Shown: piece by piece, positions 1 to 5,332 of the stretch
Position numbering within the stretch: the first letter of the stretch is position 1
Layout: the number at the start of each line of letters is the position of its first letter
Assembly: GCA_039583695.1 (NCBI GenBank)
Contig: JAVKSL010000131.1
Coordinates: forward strand, 1 to 6,090
DNA: 6,090 nucleotides
Origin: JAVKSL01 sp039583695
GTDB taxonomy: Bacteria > Actinomycetota > Acidimicrobiia > Acidimicrobiales > JAJPHD01
Direction of reading: 5' to 3'
Translations under genes and position numbers: made by a program
Notes under the pieces: model-generated
What the model was told of the DNA's origin: nothing
Databases searched by the model: none
What the model saw: only the letters and a program-made list of their open reading frames with translations

Positions 1-2
1 TG

Positions 3-329
3 CTGGTGGAGATGATCGCCGGAGCCTCCTCCACGCCCGGACTGGGGGCCGAGGTGGCGGCCCGTATTGCGCCCTGGACCGATTTTGCACGCAGTGCCAT
101 CGAGGCGACGCTTGGCCAGTCGGCGGTCGGATCGATGATCGCGTCGGGCGAGGTCGCCCACGGCGTCGTCGCTTTCTACGTCGGCCTGGAATTGCTCACC
201 CACCTCGACGGCGATCGGGCGCCTGCTCTGGCCCTGTTCGAGCGGGCCAAGCAGCTCGCCACAATCCTGGGCACCACATTCCCGACCACATTCCCGACCA
301 CATTGTCGAAAGAGGATCGCACACCATGA
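3..329 (+). CDS. TetR/AcrR-family regulator, C-terminal part (5' end outside window)
   Basis: The frame is open from the window edge, so the gene starts upstream and the GTG at 6 is only an internal codon. What is visible is an all-helical ligand-binding half: helices around FARSAIEATLG and MIASGEVAHGVVAFYVGLELLTHLDG, then a last helix ALFERAKQLATIL. This pattern is typical of the end of TetR-type one-component repressors, which bind DNA through an N-terminal helix-turn-helix not present here. The tail after this helix is odd: it reads GTTFPTTFPTTLSK and comes from a 12-base tandem repeat. The stop overlaps the next start as ATGA (326-329), so the regulator was probably co-transcribed and translationally coupled with the reductase that follows, a common pairing. 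The TetR call rests on the C-terminal half only. Confidence 0.7.
   Translation: MVEMIAGASSTPGLGAEVAARIAPWTDFARSAIEATLGQSAVGSMIASGEVAHGVVAFYVGLELLTHLDGDRAPALALFERAKQLATILGTTFPTTFPTTLSKEDRTP
273..308 (+). repeat. 12-base tandem repeat, three units, inside the TetR gene
   Basis: Units at 273-284 and 285-296 are identical (accacattcccg); the third, 297-308, differs at two bases. The repeat stays in frame and codes for TTFP-TTFP-TTLS at the C-terminus of the regulator. It probably arose by slippage and could vary in copy number between strains without breaking the frame. Confidence 0.85.
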
Positions 330-429
330 CCACCACCCGGCACGCCGACCTCCCTGGGGGATCCAAAGGGGTACTGATACCAGGATCGACGTGGTGACCG
401 GCGCCTTCAGCTACTCCGGCAGCGCCATC
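326..429 (+). pseudogene. NAD(P)-binding reductase (SDR / NmrA-like), N-terminal remnant, frameshifted
   Basis: The ATG at 326 overlaps the TetR stop and has an AGAGGA ribosome site about ten bases upstream. It reads MTTTRHADLPGG and then stops at the TGA near 393. In another frame, from about 380, the sequence reads RIDVVTGAFSYSGSAI. This is the first beta strand and glycine-rich loop of an atypical short-chain dehydrogenase of the NAD-dependent epimerase/NmrA kind (TGAFSYSG in place of TGxxGxxG). One base gained or lost between about 355 and 380 would join the two parts. The protein ends after about 35 residues, against roughly 280-300 for the family, because the frame then runs into unrelated toxin-like sequence. 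There is no catalytic region, so it cannot be an active enzyme. The family call is mainly from the loop motif and the TetR neighbour. Confidence 0.55.
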
Positions 430-543
430 ACCCGGGACGACCCCGACAAGGCCCTCTACCTGGGACCCGATCCAGCAGCCAGACTTCTGGAGGTCGTGGT
501 TGCGGTACGGGACGACGGCAGCGGGGTGGTGATCCACGCCATG
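427..543 (+). pseudogene. Fragment of a small toxin-like protein (BrnT/DUF4258-like), fused to the reductase remnant
   Basis: In the same frame as the reductase loop, the translation changes character to DDPDKALYLGPDPAARLLEV and then ends VIHAM. This D-P-D/LYLGPD/RLLEV/VIHAM pattern resembles the C-terminal half of small actinobacterial proteins often labelled toxins, in which a beta hairpin with LLEV and a VIHAM strand precede a short helix. The N-terminal half is missing and no antitoxin gene is visible nearby. After VIHAM the frame continues to 1044, but that stretch is arginine-rich and becomes antisense to the lipoprotein gene, so it is not taken as coding. From 544 to 708 I see no gene. 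The toxin label is tentative; the presence of a foreign fragment at this junction is better supported. Confidence 0.4.
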
Positions 544-708
544 AATGTCTGTAGGGCCTTCGTTACGCAAGGTACGAGCGAGAGGGGCAGGGAGCTGCTC
601 TCCGCGGGAGGCCCCCAACACGACTTCGATGGCCGATCGGGAACGCCCGGCCCCTGGCCCCCGACACCGCACGGGCCAGGACCGCCTCGGCTCGTTCCCT
701 GGCTGCCG

Positions 709-1602
709 TCACCCCGTGCACTGCGGCGCATGGAAAGTCACAGACGCCACGAACTCCTTGAAGATCTGGAACGGCTGGCCGAGGTTGGACATGTCCGAGT
801 AGAGGCCGAGGGCGTGCTGCTTGTCGACGGCGAAACGGACCTCGGCCAGGTAGGTCAGCGACTCAGGCACCGATGTCGCCGACGAGGTGGTCGGCGAAGT
901 GCCGTTCTGCTGGAAGACGACCAGGCCAGCGGTGATACCGCACGCGAGCACCTGGGAGACGCCCTCGAGGCTGTAGCCCGCGCGCCCGTGCGAGAGCTGG
1001 GAGACGCTGCCCGCCGCGGTGACGACGATGTCGTCGGCGCCTGACGCCGGGTGGAACACCACGCTCGACGGTGCGGCAGGCATCGCGGTGGTGGACGTCT
1101 GCGACGGGGCCGACGTGGTCGGCACCGGTGTGGAACTGGCCATCGCGGACTCTGTCCATGTGGCCGGGTACAGGGCGGAGAACTGGGAGGAGCTGTAGGG
1201 CTGGAACTTCCCAGGCGCACTGAGCGTCGGCTGCGCAGTTATCCATCCGGTCACGGTCGCACCCTTCACCTTGAACCATCCGCCGCCGCTGCTCGTGTAG
1301 CCGACCACGGTGAGCACCACCCCCTGCGCCGCCGCCCCCAGCACTGGAGCCGACGTGCTGGGCGCCCGGCGCACGTTCAGCCCGATCGGACTCAGAACCG
1401 TTCTCAAGCCACTCGCCTGCGGTCCGGACGCGCTCGTAGAGGTGGCTGGCGCAACTGTGGACGGTACCGGGGCCGAAGTAGTCGGCGACGACGTGTGCCC
1501 GCTGGTGCTGCACCCTGTCGCGATGACGGAGATCAGCGCGGCTCCCGCCAGCAGGCGCCTGAGGCGCCACGCAACTCGACAGGGGCCAATGGCGGATACC
1601 AC
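709..1602 (-). CDS. SH3-domain (SH3b) lipoprotein, probably surface anchored
   Basis: A 297-residue protein with an export signal: basic start (RVAWRLRR), hydrophobic stretch LLAGAALISVIATG and a lipobox ATGC, which places the lipidated cysteine at residue 31. A Thr/Ser/Pro-rich linker (about 32-65) is typical of actinobacterial lipoproteins. A bacterial SH3 domain follows at about 66-123, with GLNVRRAPS near 74-82 and the two usual tryptophans at WFKV (109) and GWI (120). Such domains usually bind cell-wall peptides or glycan. The rest (about 135-297) begins with QFSALYPATW, like the start of PsbP-type folds, is interrupted by a second Ser/Thr/Pro stretch, and ends FKEFVASVTFHAPQC. The GTG start is preceded by AAGG at a workable distance. 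It is the longest intact gene of the window and stands alone on its strand. Its exact role is unknown. Confidence 0.85.
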   Translation of the reverse strand: MVSAIGPCRVAWRLRRLLAGAALISVIATGCSTSGHTSSPTTSAPVPSTVAPATSTSASGPQASGLRTVLSPIGLNVRRAPSTSAPVLGAAAQGVVLTVVGYTSSGGGWFKVKGATVTGWITAQPTLSAPGKFQPYSSSQFSALYPATWTESAMASSTPVPTTSAPSQTSTTAMPAAPSSVVFHPASGADDIVVTAAGSVSQLSHGRAGYSLEGVSQVLACGITAGLVVFQQNGTSPTTSSATSVPESLTYLAEVRFAVDKQHALGLYSDMSNLGQPFQIFKEFVASVTFHAPQCTG

Positions 1603-1740
1603 AGCCGTACTCTACCTTGATTGGCTGGGAGTAGTTTGCCGGCCCGACAGTAGCCAGGACCGGGCGCGCGCCGGCCGTGGGCGCCCTCTCGATCCCCGGG
1701 GCAGGCCGAGGCAGCCCTTTGGTCCTGCTGCACCCGTGGG

Positions 1741-1893
1741 TCAGGCCATCGTGGCTTTGTTCGCGCTTCGGGGGAAGGGAAGGAAGGTGGCCTCGCGCAC
1801 GTCGCGCAGCCCCAGCAGACAAATCACGAGGCGGTTGAGCCCGATGCCGAACCCACCAGGGGGAGCTGGCTCATTTGGTGAGATGAAACCCGG
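1741..1893 (-). pseudogene. 3' scrap of a class II aminoacyl-tRNA synthetase (AspRS/AsnRS/LysRS type)
   Basis: Between an in-frame TAG (1896-1894) and the TGA at 1743-1741, the minus strand reads 50 codons without a start. They include GGFGIGLNRLVICLLGL and then RDVREATFLPFPRS. This matches the end of class IIb synthetases: motif 3 (G-x-G-x-G-x-x-R, with the arginine that contacts ATP) followed by the (I/V)R-E/D-x-x-x-FPR segment that closes the catalytic domain. Asn precedes the arginine where Glu or Asp is usual. Everything upstream (anticodon-binding domain, motifs 1 and 2) is absent, so this is a leftover of a rearrangement or of a duplicated synthetase, not a working gene. I favour the AspRS/AsnRS group because of GGFGIG and REATF, but LysRS is not excluded. 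Confidence 0.6.
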
Positions 1894-1930
1894 CTAGGGG
1901 TAGCGCTAGCAGGCGAGCGTTCAGCACGGG

Positions 1931-2456
1931 CTAGCTGGCGGAGAGGGCCTCGGCTCTCACCGCGGTGGAGACCGCCGCGGTGCCGCCGAAGACCTCGACG
2001 TTGGTGATGGTCGAGCGGTGGGCCACGAGGTAGGCGGACATCGAGGGCGGCGGGGCCCCGCTCGGGTTCACCAAGAGCACCGGCGCGCCGCGTCTGCCCG
2101 GCACGGCCCGGCTGAGAGGGCATCGGCGAAGTTGACCCCGGTGGCCACGAAGATTGCCTTGGGTCCGATGGCATCGGCGATCGCCACCGCGGTGGCGAAG
2201 CGGTTCGGCCCCGACAGGCGAAGCGGGTGGAACCTGGCGCGGCTGAAGGCGGCGATCACCGAGGGGCTCAGGGCTGCGTTGCCGCCCAGGACATAGACCG
2301 TGGCCCCGGCGGCAGCACCCGGGTGATCTCGGCCAGCGTCGCAGGCGCCAGTGAGGATGGTGCCGCTCAACACCAGCGGGGCGTGCTTGGCTGCCGCCAG
2401 GGGCCCTCCGGCCAGCGCGTCGGGGTACAGATCGTCCCGGGCGCTGTGGCGTCCAT
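1931..2456 (-). pseudogene. Cell wall-binding repeat 2 (CWB2) protein, frameshifted
   Basis: Read along the minus strand, three frames together make one CWB2 region: DLYPDALAGGPLAAAKHAPL, then TVYVLGGNAALSPSVIAAF, LSGPNRFATAVAIAD and ATGVNFADALSAG in one frame, then GAPVLLVNPSG and NVEVFGGTAAVS to the stop in another. The repeated D-ALAGGPLA / V-VLGG / RF-TA pattern is diagnostic of CWB2 (PF04122), a domain that holds surface proteins on the envelope, usually in three copies. About two copies are seen. The frame changes near 2105-2110 (one base) and again near 2445. Between about 2300 and 2342 the expected EITRVLPPG lies in a different frame from its flanks, which suggests a pair of compensating indels. 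No signal peptide or effector domain is attached. As written it cannot produce a full protein; sequencing error would be the benign reading. Confidence 0.75.
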
Positions 2457-2464
2457 CTGCTGGT

Positions 2465-2473
2465 CCTCCTTCC
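2465..2473 (-). promoter_or_regulatory. Strong Shine-Dalgarno before ATG 2456
   Basis: GGAAGGAGG on the minus strand lies eight bases before an ATG at 2456-2454. It is one of the best ribosome sites in the window, yet the frame it serves stops after 29 codons. With a one- or two-base correction just downstream it would lead straight into the DLYPDALAGG segment of the CWB2 sequence. It may therefore mark a reset start of that gene, or be chance. Confidence 0.35.
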
Positions 2474-2553
2474 TACGTAGCCACTCCGTACTTGCGCCCT
2501 CGTGGCGCACTCCCGCAAGCGGATCCTTCACTGACGAGGGCGGCGCCCGAGCC

Positions 2554-2582
2554 TTGACATGCCGGGCGTGGCCCGCTTGCAT
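2554..2582 (+). promoter_or_regulatory. Possible promoter of the two-cysteine protein gene
   Basis: A perfect -35 box TTGACA (2554-2559) is followed after 17 bases by TTGCAT (2577-2582), a weak -10. If used, transcription would begin near 2589, next to an in-frame GTG at 2590. That would make a leaderless message starting three codons after the ATG at 2581. This fits the lack of any ribosome-binding site before 2581, but the -10 matches the consensus at only three of six positions. Confidence 0.35.
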
Positions 2583-2973
2583 GGAAGATGTGGACTCCAA
2601 CGGCTCATCGGATGGCGTTGATCGCCCCGCCGCCTGCACACTTGGGCTGAAGGATGGAGCCGAACGCTTGCGTCGCTGGGAACGGCTCGTCGAGTGCGCC
2701 GCGCCCACCGCCCGGCAAGTCGGACCCGAACTTGAGATCCGGTTCCAGCCGGGGAATGAAGTTCCGGCGGAACTCGAGGCGCTTGCAGCCGCTGAGGCGC
2801 AATGCTGCGCCTTCGTGGCCTGGACGGTCCTGCTCGACGGCGAGCAGCCGGTGCTGCGTGTCACCGCACCAGAGAAAAGACCTGAGGACATCGAGTCCAT
2901 CGCGGCGGCTTTCGGCGTCGACCGATCCATAACCCATGGCCCAGGAGGATCCCTTATCGATGTCGGAAGCTAG
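2581..2973 (+). CDS. Small conserved protein with CTLG and Cys-Cys motifs (MerR-associated type)
   Basis: A 130-residue protein. Key marks are ACTLG (Cys19), a helix ERLRRWERL, an LEIRFQPG strand, and AAAEAQCCAFVAW with adjacent cysteines 75-76, then VLRVTAPE. I recognise the layout CTL - helix - strand with F and P - ELxxLxxxExxCCxF - V-L-V-xAP from small actinobacterial proteins that occur alone or as C-terminal domains of MerR-like regulators. The three conserved cysteines suggest metal or thiol binding, but the biochemical role is not established to my knowledge. ATG 2581 lacks a ribosome site; the start could be GTG 2590 on a leaderless message. The frame is also open upstream, where it is antisense to the CWB2 sequence and not coding. 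The end overlaps the next ORF by 14 bases, implying one transcript. No frame damage is seen. Confidence 0.75.
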   Translation: MEDVDSNGSSDGVDRPAACTLGLKDGAERLRRWERLVECAAPTARQVGPELEIRFQPGNEVPAELEALAAAEAQCCAFVAWTVLLDGEQPVLRVTAPEKRPEDIESIAAAFGVDRSITHGPGGSLIDVGS

Positions 2974-3091
2974 CTCTATCCCCGGGAAGGCTTCCCTGCT
3001 CATCTGGCGGCGCACGGTGAACTCGGAGGCTGACCGCCTCTCGGAGGTCATGAATTGCGAGAAAGCCCGGAGGCCGGGCGGCCCGCCCTGA
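2960..3091 (+). CDS. 43-residue ORF, possibly the displaced N-terminus of the membrane protein
   Basis: AGGAGG (2943-2948) lies 11 bases before ATG 2960, the best initiation signal on this strand. The ORF overlaps the end of the preceding gene. It reads MSEASSIPGKASLLIWRRTV and continues to KARRPGGPP before TGA at 3089-3091. Third positions are mostly G or C, so it looks translated. I do not recognise it. The stop sits exactly where the strong coding signal moves to the +1 frame (DGAKTWETIAKEID, in frame with the membrane protein below). The ORF may therefore be the front of that gene, separated by a one-base change or joined by +1 frameshifting at CCC-TGA-C. Alternatively it is an independent small protein coupled to the two genes around it. 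Confidence 0.4.
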   Translation: MSEASSIPGKASLLIWRRTVNSEADRLSEVMNCEKARRPGGPP

Positions 3092-3170
3092 CGGCGCCAA
3101 GACGTGGGAGACTATCGCCAAGGAGATCGACCAGGCCAAGCGGTTCGCCGAGAGCCCGAAGGGCAGCTTC

Positions 3171-3989
3171 GTGGTGCGCTGGCCGACGGAGGTGGCCCGC
3201 CTGTGGACCGGATCGGCCAACGACTCGGCGTGGGCGGCGCTGCACCGTGCTGACGAGACCATGTACCTGGCCGCCAGCGATGGGTGGGTCAAGGCCGAGG
3301 GGCCGTCCATCAAGGCCCTCGCCCAGGCGGCGTCGGCGTGGCCGCCGACGGGTCAGTACGCCTCCCTGCTCGGTCGGCTCCGCCGTGACGGTGCCGTCTC
3401 GGAGGCCGACCGGGAGGTCCTGCGGGTGCTGCGCCGGGCCGACAACGACGCGTGGGAGCTGGCCAAGGCGCGGGTCCTGATCCTGCGTAACATCCTCACC
3501 TGCGCCAGCGTGCTGCTGGTGGCAGTCCTGACCGGGATGGCGGCGTGGGGGGCGGCCGATCCCGGGATCTTCGGGCTGCGTGCCGCCGGGGCGTGTGCCG
3601 CCCGGGCGTGGGCCGAGCACGGTGACGTCCTCGTCGTCGAACTCTTCGGGGCGCTCGGGGGCCTGGTCTCGTCCATCTTCGCGGTCAGCGCCCTACGCCA
3701 GTTCCGGCGCGCCTACGGCCTGCCACTGGCCCAGCTCCTATTGAAAGTACCGATGGGCGCAGTGGTGGCGTTGCTCGCGGTCCTTCTCATGCAGCACGGA
3801 GTGGTCACCGCCCTGTCGTCCATCCCCTGGTCGGCGGTGCCGATATACGCTGCCGTATTCGGTTTCGGTCAGGTGGCGGTCACCCGTTCCATAGATGCCC
3901 AGGCCAACCGCCTCGCCGCCATGGTGGGGGAGGCGGCCCGCTCGGCTCCGTCTCCCCCACCGGCCCCCGGGGCGGCCGTCTCGGGCTGA
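3171..3989 (+). CDS. Uncharacterised four-helix membrane protein
   Basis: From GTG 3171 this gives 272 residues. A soluble, helical N-terminal half (about 1-100, with WAALHRADETMYL and DREVLRVLRRADNDAW) is followed by four hydrophobic segments at about 108-127, 154-174, 190-208 and 222-238. The signatures ELFGALGGLVSSIF, LPLAQLLLKVPMGAVVALL and FGFGQVAVTRSIDAQAN match a widespread actinobacterial family of unknown function in which a LALLKLPTGALTA-like loop and a Q-x-x-x-T-x-x-x-D motif recur. The tail is Pro/Ala-rich. GTG 3171 has AAGG seven bases upstream, but 26 of the 27 codons from 3090 to 3170 in the same frame end in G or C and read like protein (TWETIAKEIDQAKRF). The natural N-terminus is therefore longer. 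No ATG, GTG or TTG exists in that frame before 3171; an ATT at 3054 behind GGAGG is the only other candidate. Probably a 5'-damaged or frameshifted gene with an intact membrane part. Confidence 0.75.
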   Translation: MVRWPTEVARLWTGSANDSAWAALHRADETMYLAASDGWVKAEGPSIKALAQAASAWPPTGQYASLLGRLRRDGAVSEADREVLRVLRRADNDAWELAKARVLILRNILTCASVLLVAVLTGMAAWGAADPGIFGLRAAGACAARAWAEHGDVLVVELFGALGGLVSSIFAVSALRQFRRAYGLPLAQLLLKVPMGAVVALLAVLLMQHGVVTALSSIPWSAVPIYAAVFGFGQVAVTRSIDAQANRLAAMVGEAARSAPSPPPAPGAAVSG

Positions 3990-4300
3990 TGGCCGCTCCG
4001 CTGATGGCCGACCTGCTCCCGGCCCGGCGCCGCCGGCCCCGTCCGCCTGCGCCAGCTCCTCGGCTCGGGGTAGCCGGTGAGCGCGTCGGCGGGTACGACG
4101 CCCTGAGCACCCGTCTGGTGGGCGCTGGCAATAACGCCTTACAGGGCCGGGTGTCGGTAGCGACGTTGTGGCACACGCCGCGCTGGGAGACAGGGACAAC
4201 ACAGATCGCGCCGACCGAACGCAGCGTGGCCGCACCGACGCAGCCGCCCGGAACGCCGGTTATCGCGCCCACCGACGTCGCTGCCCCGGTCGTTCCGTAA
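3989..4300 (+). CDS. Hypothetical ORF, weakly supported
   Basis: A 103-codon ORF whose ATG overlaps the stop of the membrane protein (TGATG, 3987-3991). The first third is Pro/Arg-rich (ARRRRPRPPAPAPR) and could be read-through of GC-rich DNA. The middle (RVGGYDALSTRLVGAGNNAL) looks more protein-like, and the end is Thr/Pro/Val-rich. In the part I counted (from about 4080), roughly 80 percent of codons end in G or C, lower than in the neighbouring gene. No ribosome-binding site and no recognisable domain. The opposite strand is also open here and shows a GAATSVGAITG / GAATLRSVGAIC repetition, so strand choice is uncertain. From 4301 to 4424 I see no gene I can support. Confidence 0.25.
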   Translation: MAAPLMADLLPARRRRPRPPAPAPRLGVAGERVGGYDALSTRLVGAGNNALQGRVSVATLWHTPRWETGTTQIAPTERSVAAPTQPPGTPVIAPTDVAAPVVP

Positions 4301-4424
4301 GGCCAACCGCTAACTAACTGAGGTTCCGTCGTCAACAGTGATCGGACTCGGCAAGCGCTTTGACGCCAAGGTGCGCGCAGGCATTGAGGACGCCAACGCG
4401 GTTCTCCTAAAGGCTGCATTCGCC

Positions 4425-4622
4425 CTACAGTCCGAGGAGAGTCGAGCCGGCGATCTTGGACACGAAGGTGGTGTCGCAGTCGCACTGTCCGATGTTGCAC
4501 GAGGCGACGAGCACGTCTCGGGGCGTGGCGGGGGGGAGGAGCAAGTCGAGGCCGGCGTCGACGGCGACGGCTTGAGGTTCGGTGATCTCGGTGCTGGTAG
4601 TGGCGGGGGTGTGGTTGGTCAT
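4425..4622 (-). CDS. 65-residue Cys-containing peptide, candidate RiPP-type precursor
   Basis: A short ORF with a clear ribosome site (AAAGGAA, 4635-4629, six bases before ATG). Its ATG overlaps the stop of the gene before it (ATGA), so it is the last cistron of the coupled operon. Layout: Thr/Glu-rich start (1-20), an acidic-hydrophobic segment DAGLDLLLPP (22-31), a bridge ATPRDVLVA, then SCNIGQCDCDTTFVSKIAGS and a short hydrophobic tail. The cysteines are 42, 47 and 49, all in the C-terminal third. An acidic-hydrophobic leader followed by a small Cys/Ser/Thr-rich end is the general plan of ribosomal peptides that are modified after translation; C-x4-C-x-C could equally bind a metal ion. No modifying enzyme is visible downstream within the window; the nearest candidate partner is the broken methyltransferase upstream. 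Function is inferred; I know no named family. Confidence 0.6.
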   Translation of the reverse strand: MTNHTPATTSTEITEPQAVAVDAGLDLLLPPATPRDVLVASCNIGQCDCDTTFVSKIAGSTLLGL

Positions 4623-4904
4623 GTGGGGTTCCTTTCGGGGCGGGGATGTCGGGGAGTGGGTGGGTGCCGGTCGGCGGCGGCAGCGAGCTCGGTGATGATC
4701 CTCGTTGCCAGTTCGTCAGCTCGGTCGGGGTCGAGGTGGGCGAAGACGGCGTCGAGGCAGATCGGCAGCATCGTCGAGCAGCATCCGGCGACGACGGTGG
4801 CGCACAGTCGGGCGGCTCGGGCGAGGACCGCTGCGGGCAGGGCGGTGAGATCACCGATGGTGGCTTCGGCCAGGGCCCAGCCTTGCAGCGAGTGGGTTGG
4901 TCAT
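4619..4904 (-). pseudogene. Small helical Cys-containing protein, about 94 codons, start separated by a frameshift
   Basis: The minus strand from 4900 to 4619 is open for 93 codons with very regular G/C third positions. It reads GWALAEATIGDLTALPAAVL, LCATVVAGCCSTMLPICLDA and HLDPDRADELATRIITELAA. The protein appears all-helical with four clustered cysteines. The frame has no ATG, GTG or TTG before an internal ATG at 4771. However, an ATG at 4904 overlaps the methyltransferase stop (ATGA), reads MTNPLA and would join this frame after a one-base change near 4885. I think that ATG is the original start. The 3' stop overlaps the peptide's start (ATGA). If ATG 4771 is used instead, a 50-residue protein remains. 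Not recognised; position between a methyltransferase and a precursor-like peptide suggests a role linked to that peptide. Confidence 0.5.
4629..4635 (-). promoter_or_regulatory. Ribosome-binding site of the 65-residue peptide
   Basis: AAAGGAA on the minus strand, six bases before ATG 4622. It lies inside the end of the preceding reading frame (codons for PERNPT), so the peptide gets its own initiation signal in addition to coupling by the ATGA overlap. This fixes the start of the peptide. Confidence 0.65.
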
Positions 4905-5332
4905 GGCCGGCTCATGCTGACCCGCCAGAGGCGGCGGGGCAGGCCGCCTTCTTCGAAGGCGGTGACGTCTTGGAGCTCGAAGCCTTCGGCGAGGCGTTCG
5001 ACAAGGGCCCGGTCGAAGAAGTGCACGACGAACCCGCCGTTTTCGTAGAGGTTGTCGCCGAGGTCGAGCCCGGCGCCGTAGTGGGCGTCGCCGGTGTGGC
5101 GGACGGTGTAGATGCACAGCCCTCCGGGACGCAGCACCCGGTGGACTTCGCTGGCGAGGGCGGCCAGCTCGTCGGTGCTGAGGGCCATGGTGAACAGCAT
5201 GTGGGAGTAGCAGGCGTCGAAGCTGGCGTCGGGGAACGGCAGAGGTCGGCGGACGTCGGCGGTGACGGTGGCGAGATGTCCGGCGAGGCCGGGACCGGCG
5301 TCGGCGGCGATGCCGGCGAGGGGTCCGGCATG
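4901..5332 (-). pseudogene. SAM-dependent methyltransferase (class I), C-terminal part
   Basis: 143 codons in frame to TGA 4901 read as the second half of a Rossmann-fold methyltransferase: TADVRRPLPFPDASFDACYS (acidic end of strand and the post-strand 4 segment, about residues 24-43), EVHRVLRPGGLCIYTVRHT (the RPGG loop, about 62-80), then HYGAGLDLGDNLYENGGF and FEEGGLPRRLWRV at the end. The first half, including the D-x-G-x-G SAM-binding loop, is missing. Instead the frame meets a nitrobindin-like sequence in another frame at about 5332. A deletion is the simplest cause. Without the SAM loop it should be inactive. The stop overlaps the next gene's ATG. Substrate unknown; an ArsR-linked methyltransferase invites comparison with arsenite methylation, but the ArsM cysteines are not seen in what remains. 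Confidence 0.7.

Noticed and set aside
863..1822. 319-codon minus-strand ORF and the long plus-strand ORFs across 1051-1897
   Set aside because: Arg/Gly/Pro-rich translations that shadow the lipoprotein gene and the synthetase scrap; no domain, and third-position bias favours the lipoprotein frame.
1891..1912. Inverted repeat gctag...ctagc after the CWB2 stop as a terminator or operator
   Set aside because: Only five bases of stem, no T run, and it overlaps the synthetase scrap's upstream edge.
2501..2518. Hairpin TGCGCC-CTCGT-GGCGCA as a terminator
   Set aside because: Six-base stem without a following T run on either strand; common by chance in GC-rich DNA.
2227..2580. Upstream extension of the two-cysteine protein's frame
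   Set aside because: It is antisense to clear CWB2 codons and has no protein-like pattern; the family signature begins at ACTLG.
4338..4430. Plus-strand start IGLGKRFDAKVRAGIEDANA as the head of a truncated gene
   Set aside because: The first 30 codons look protein-like, but there is no good ribosome site, third-position bias is moderate and the frame then runs antisense into the peptide gene; kept only as a possibility.
3880..4854. 324-codon minus-strand ORF
   Set aside because: Ser/Pro/Arg-rich and antisense or out of frame with the membrane protein, the peptide and the 93-codon frame. Only its stretch over about 4140-4290 looked ordered (GAATSVGAITG and GAATLRSVGAIC), too little to call.
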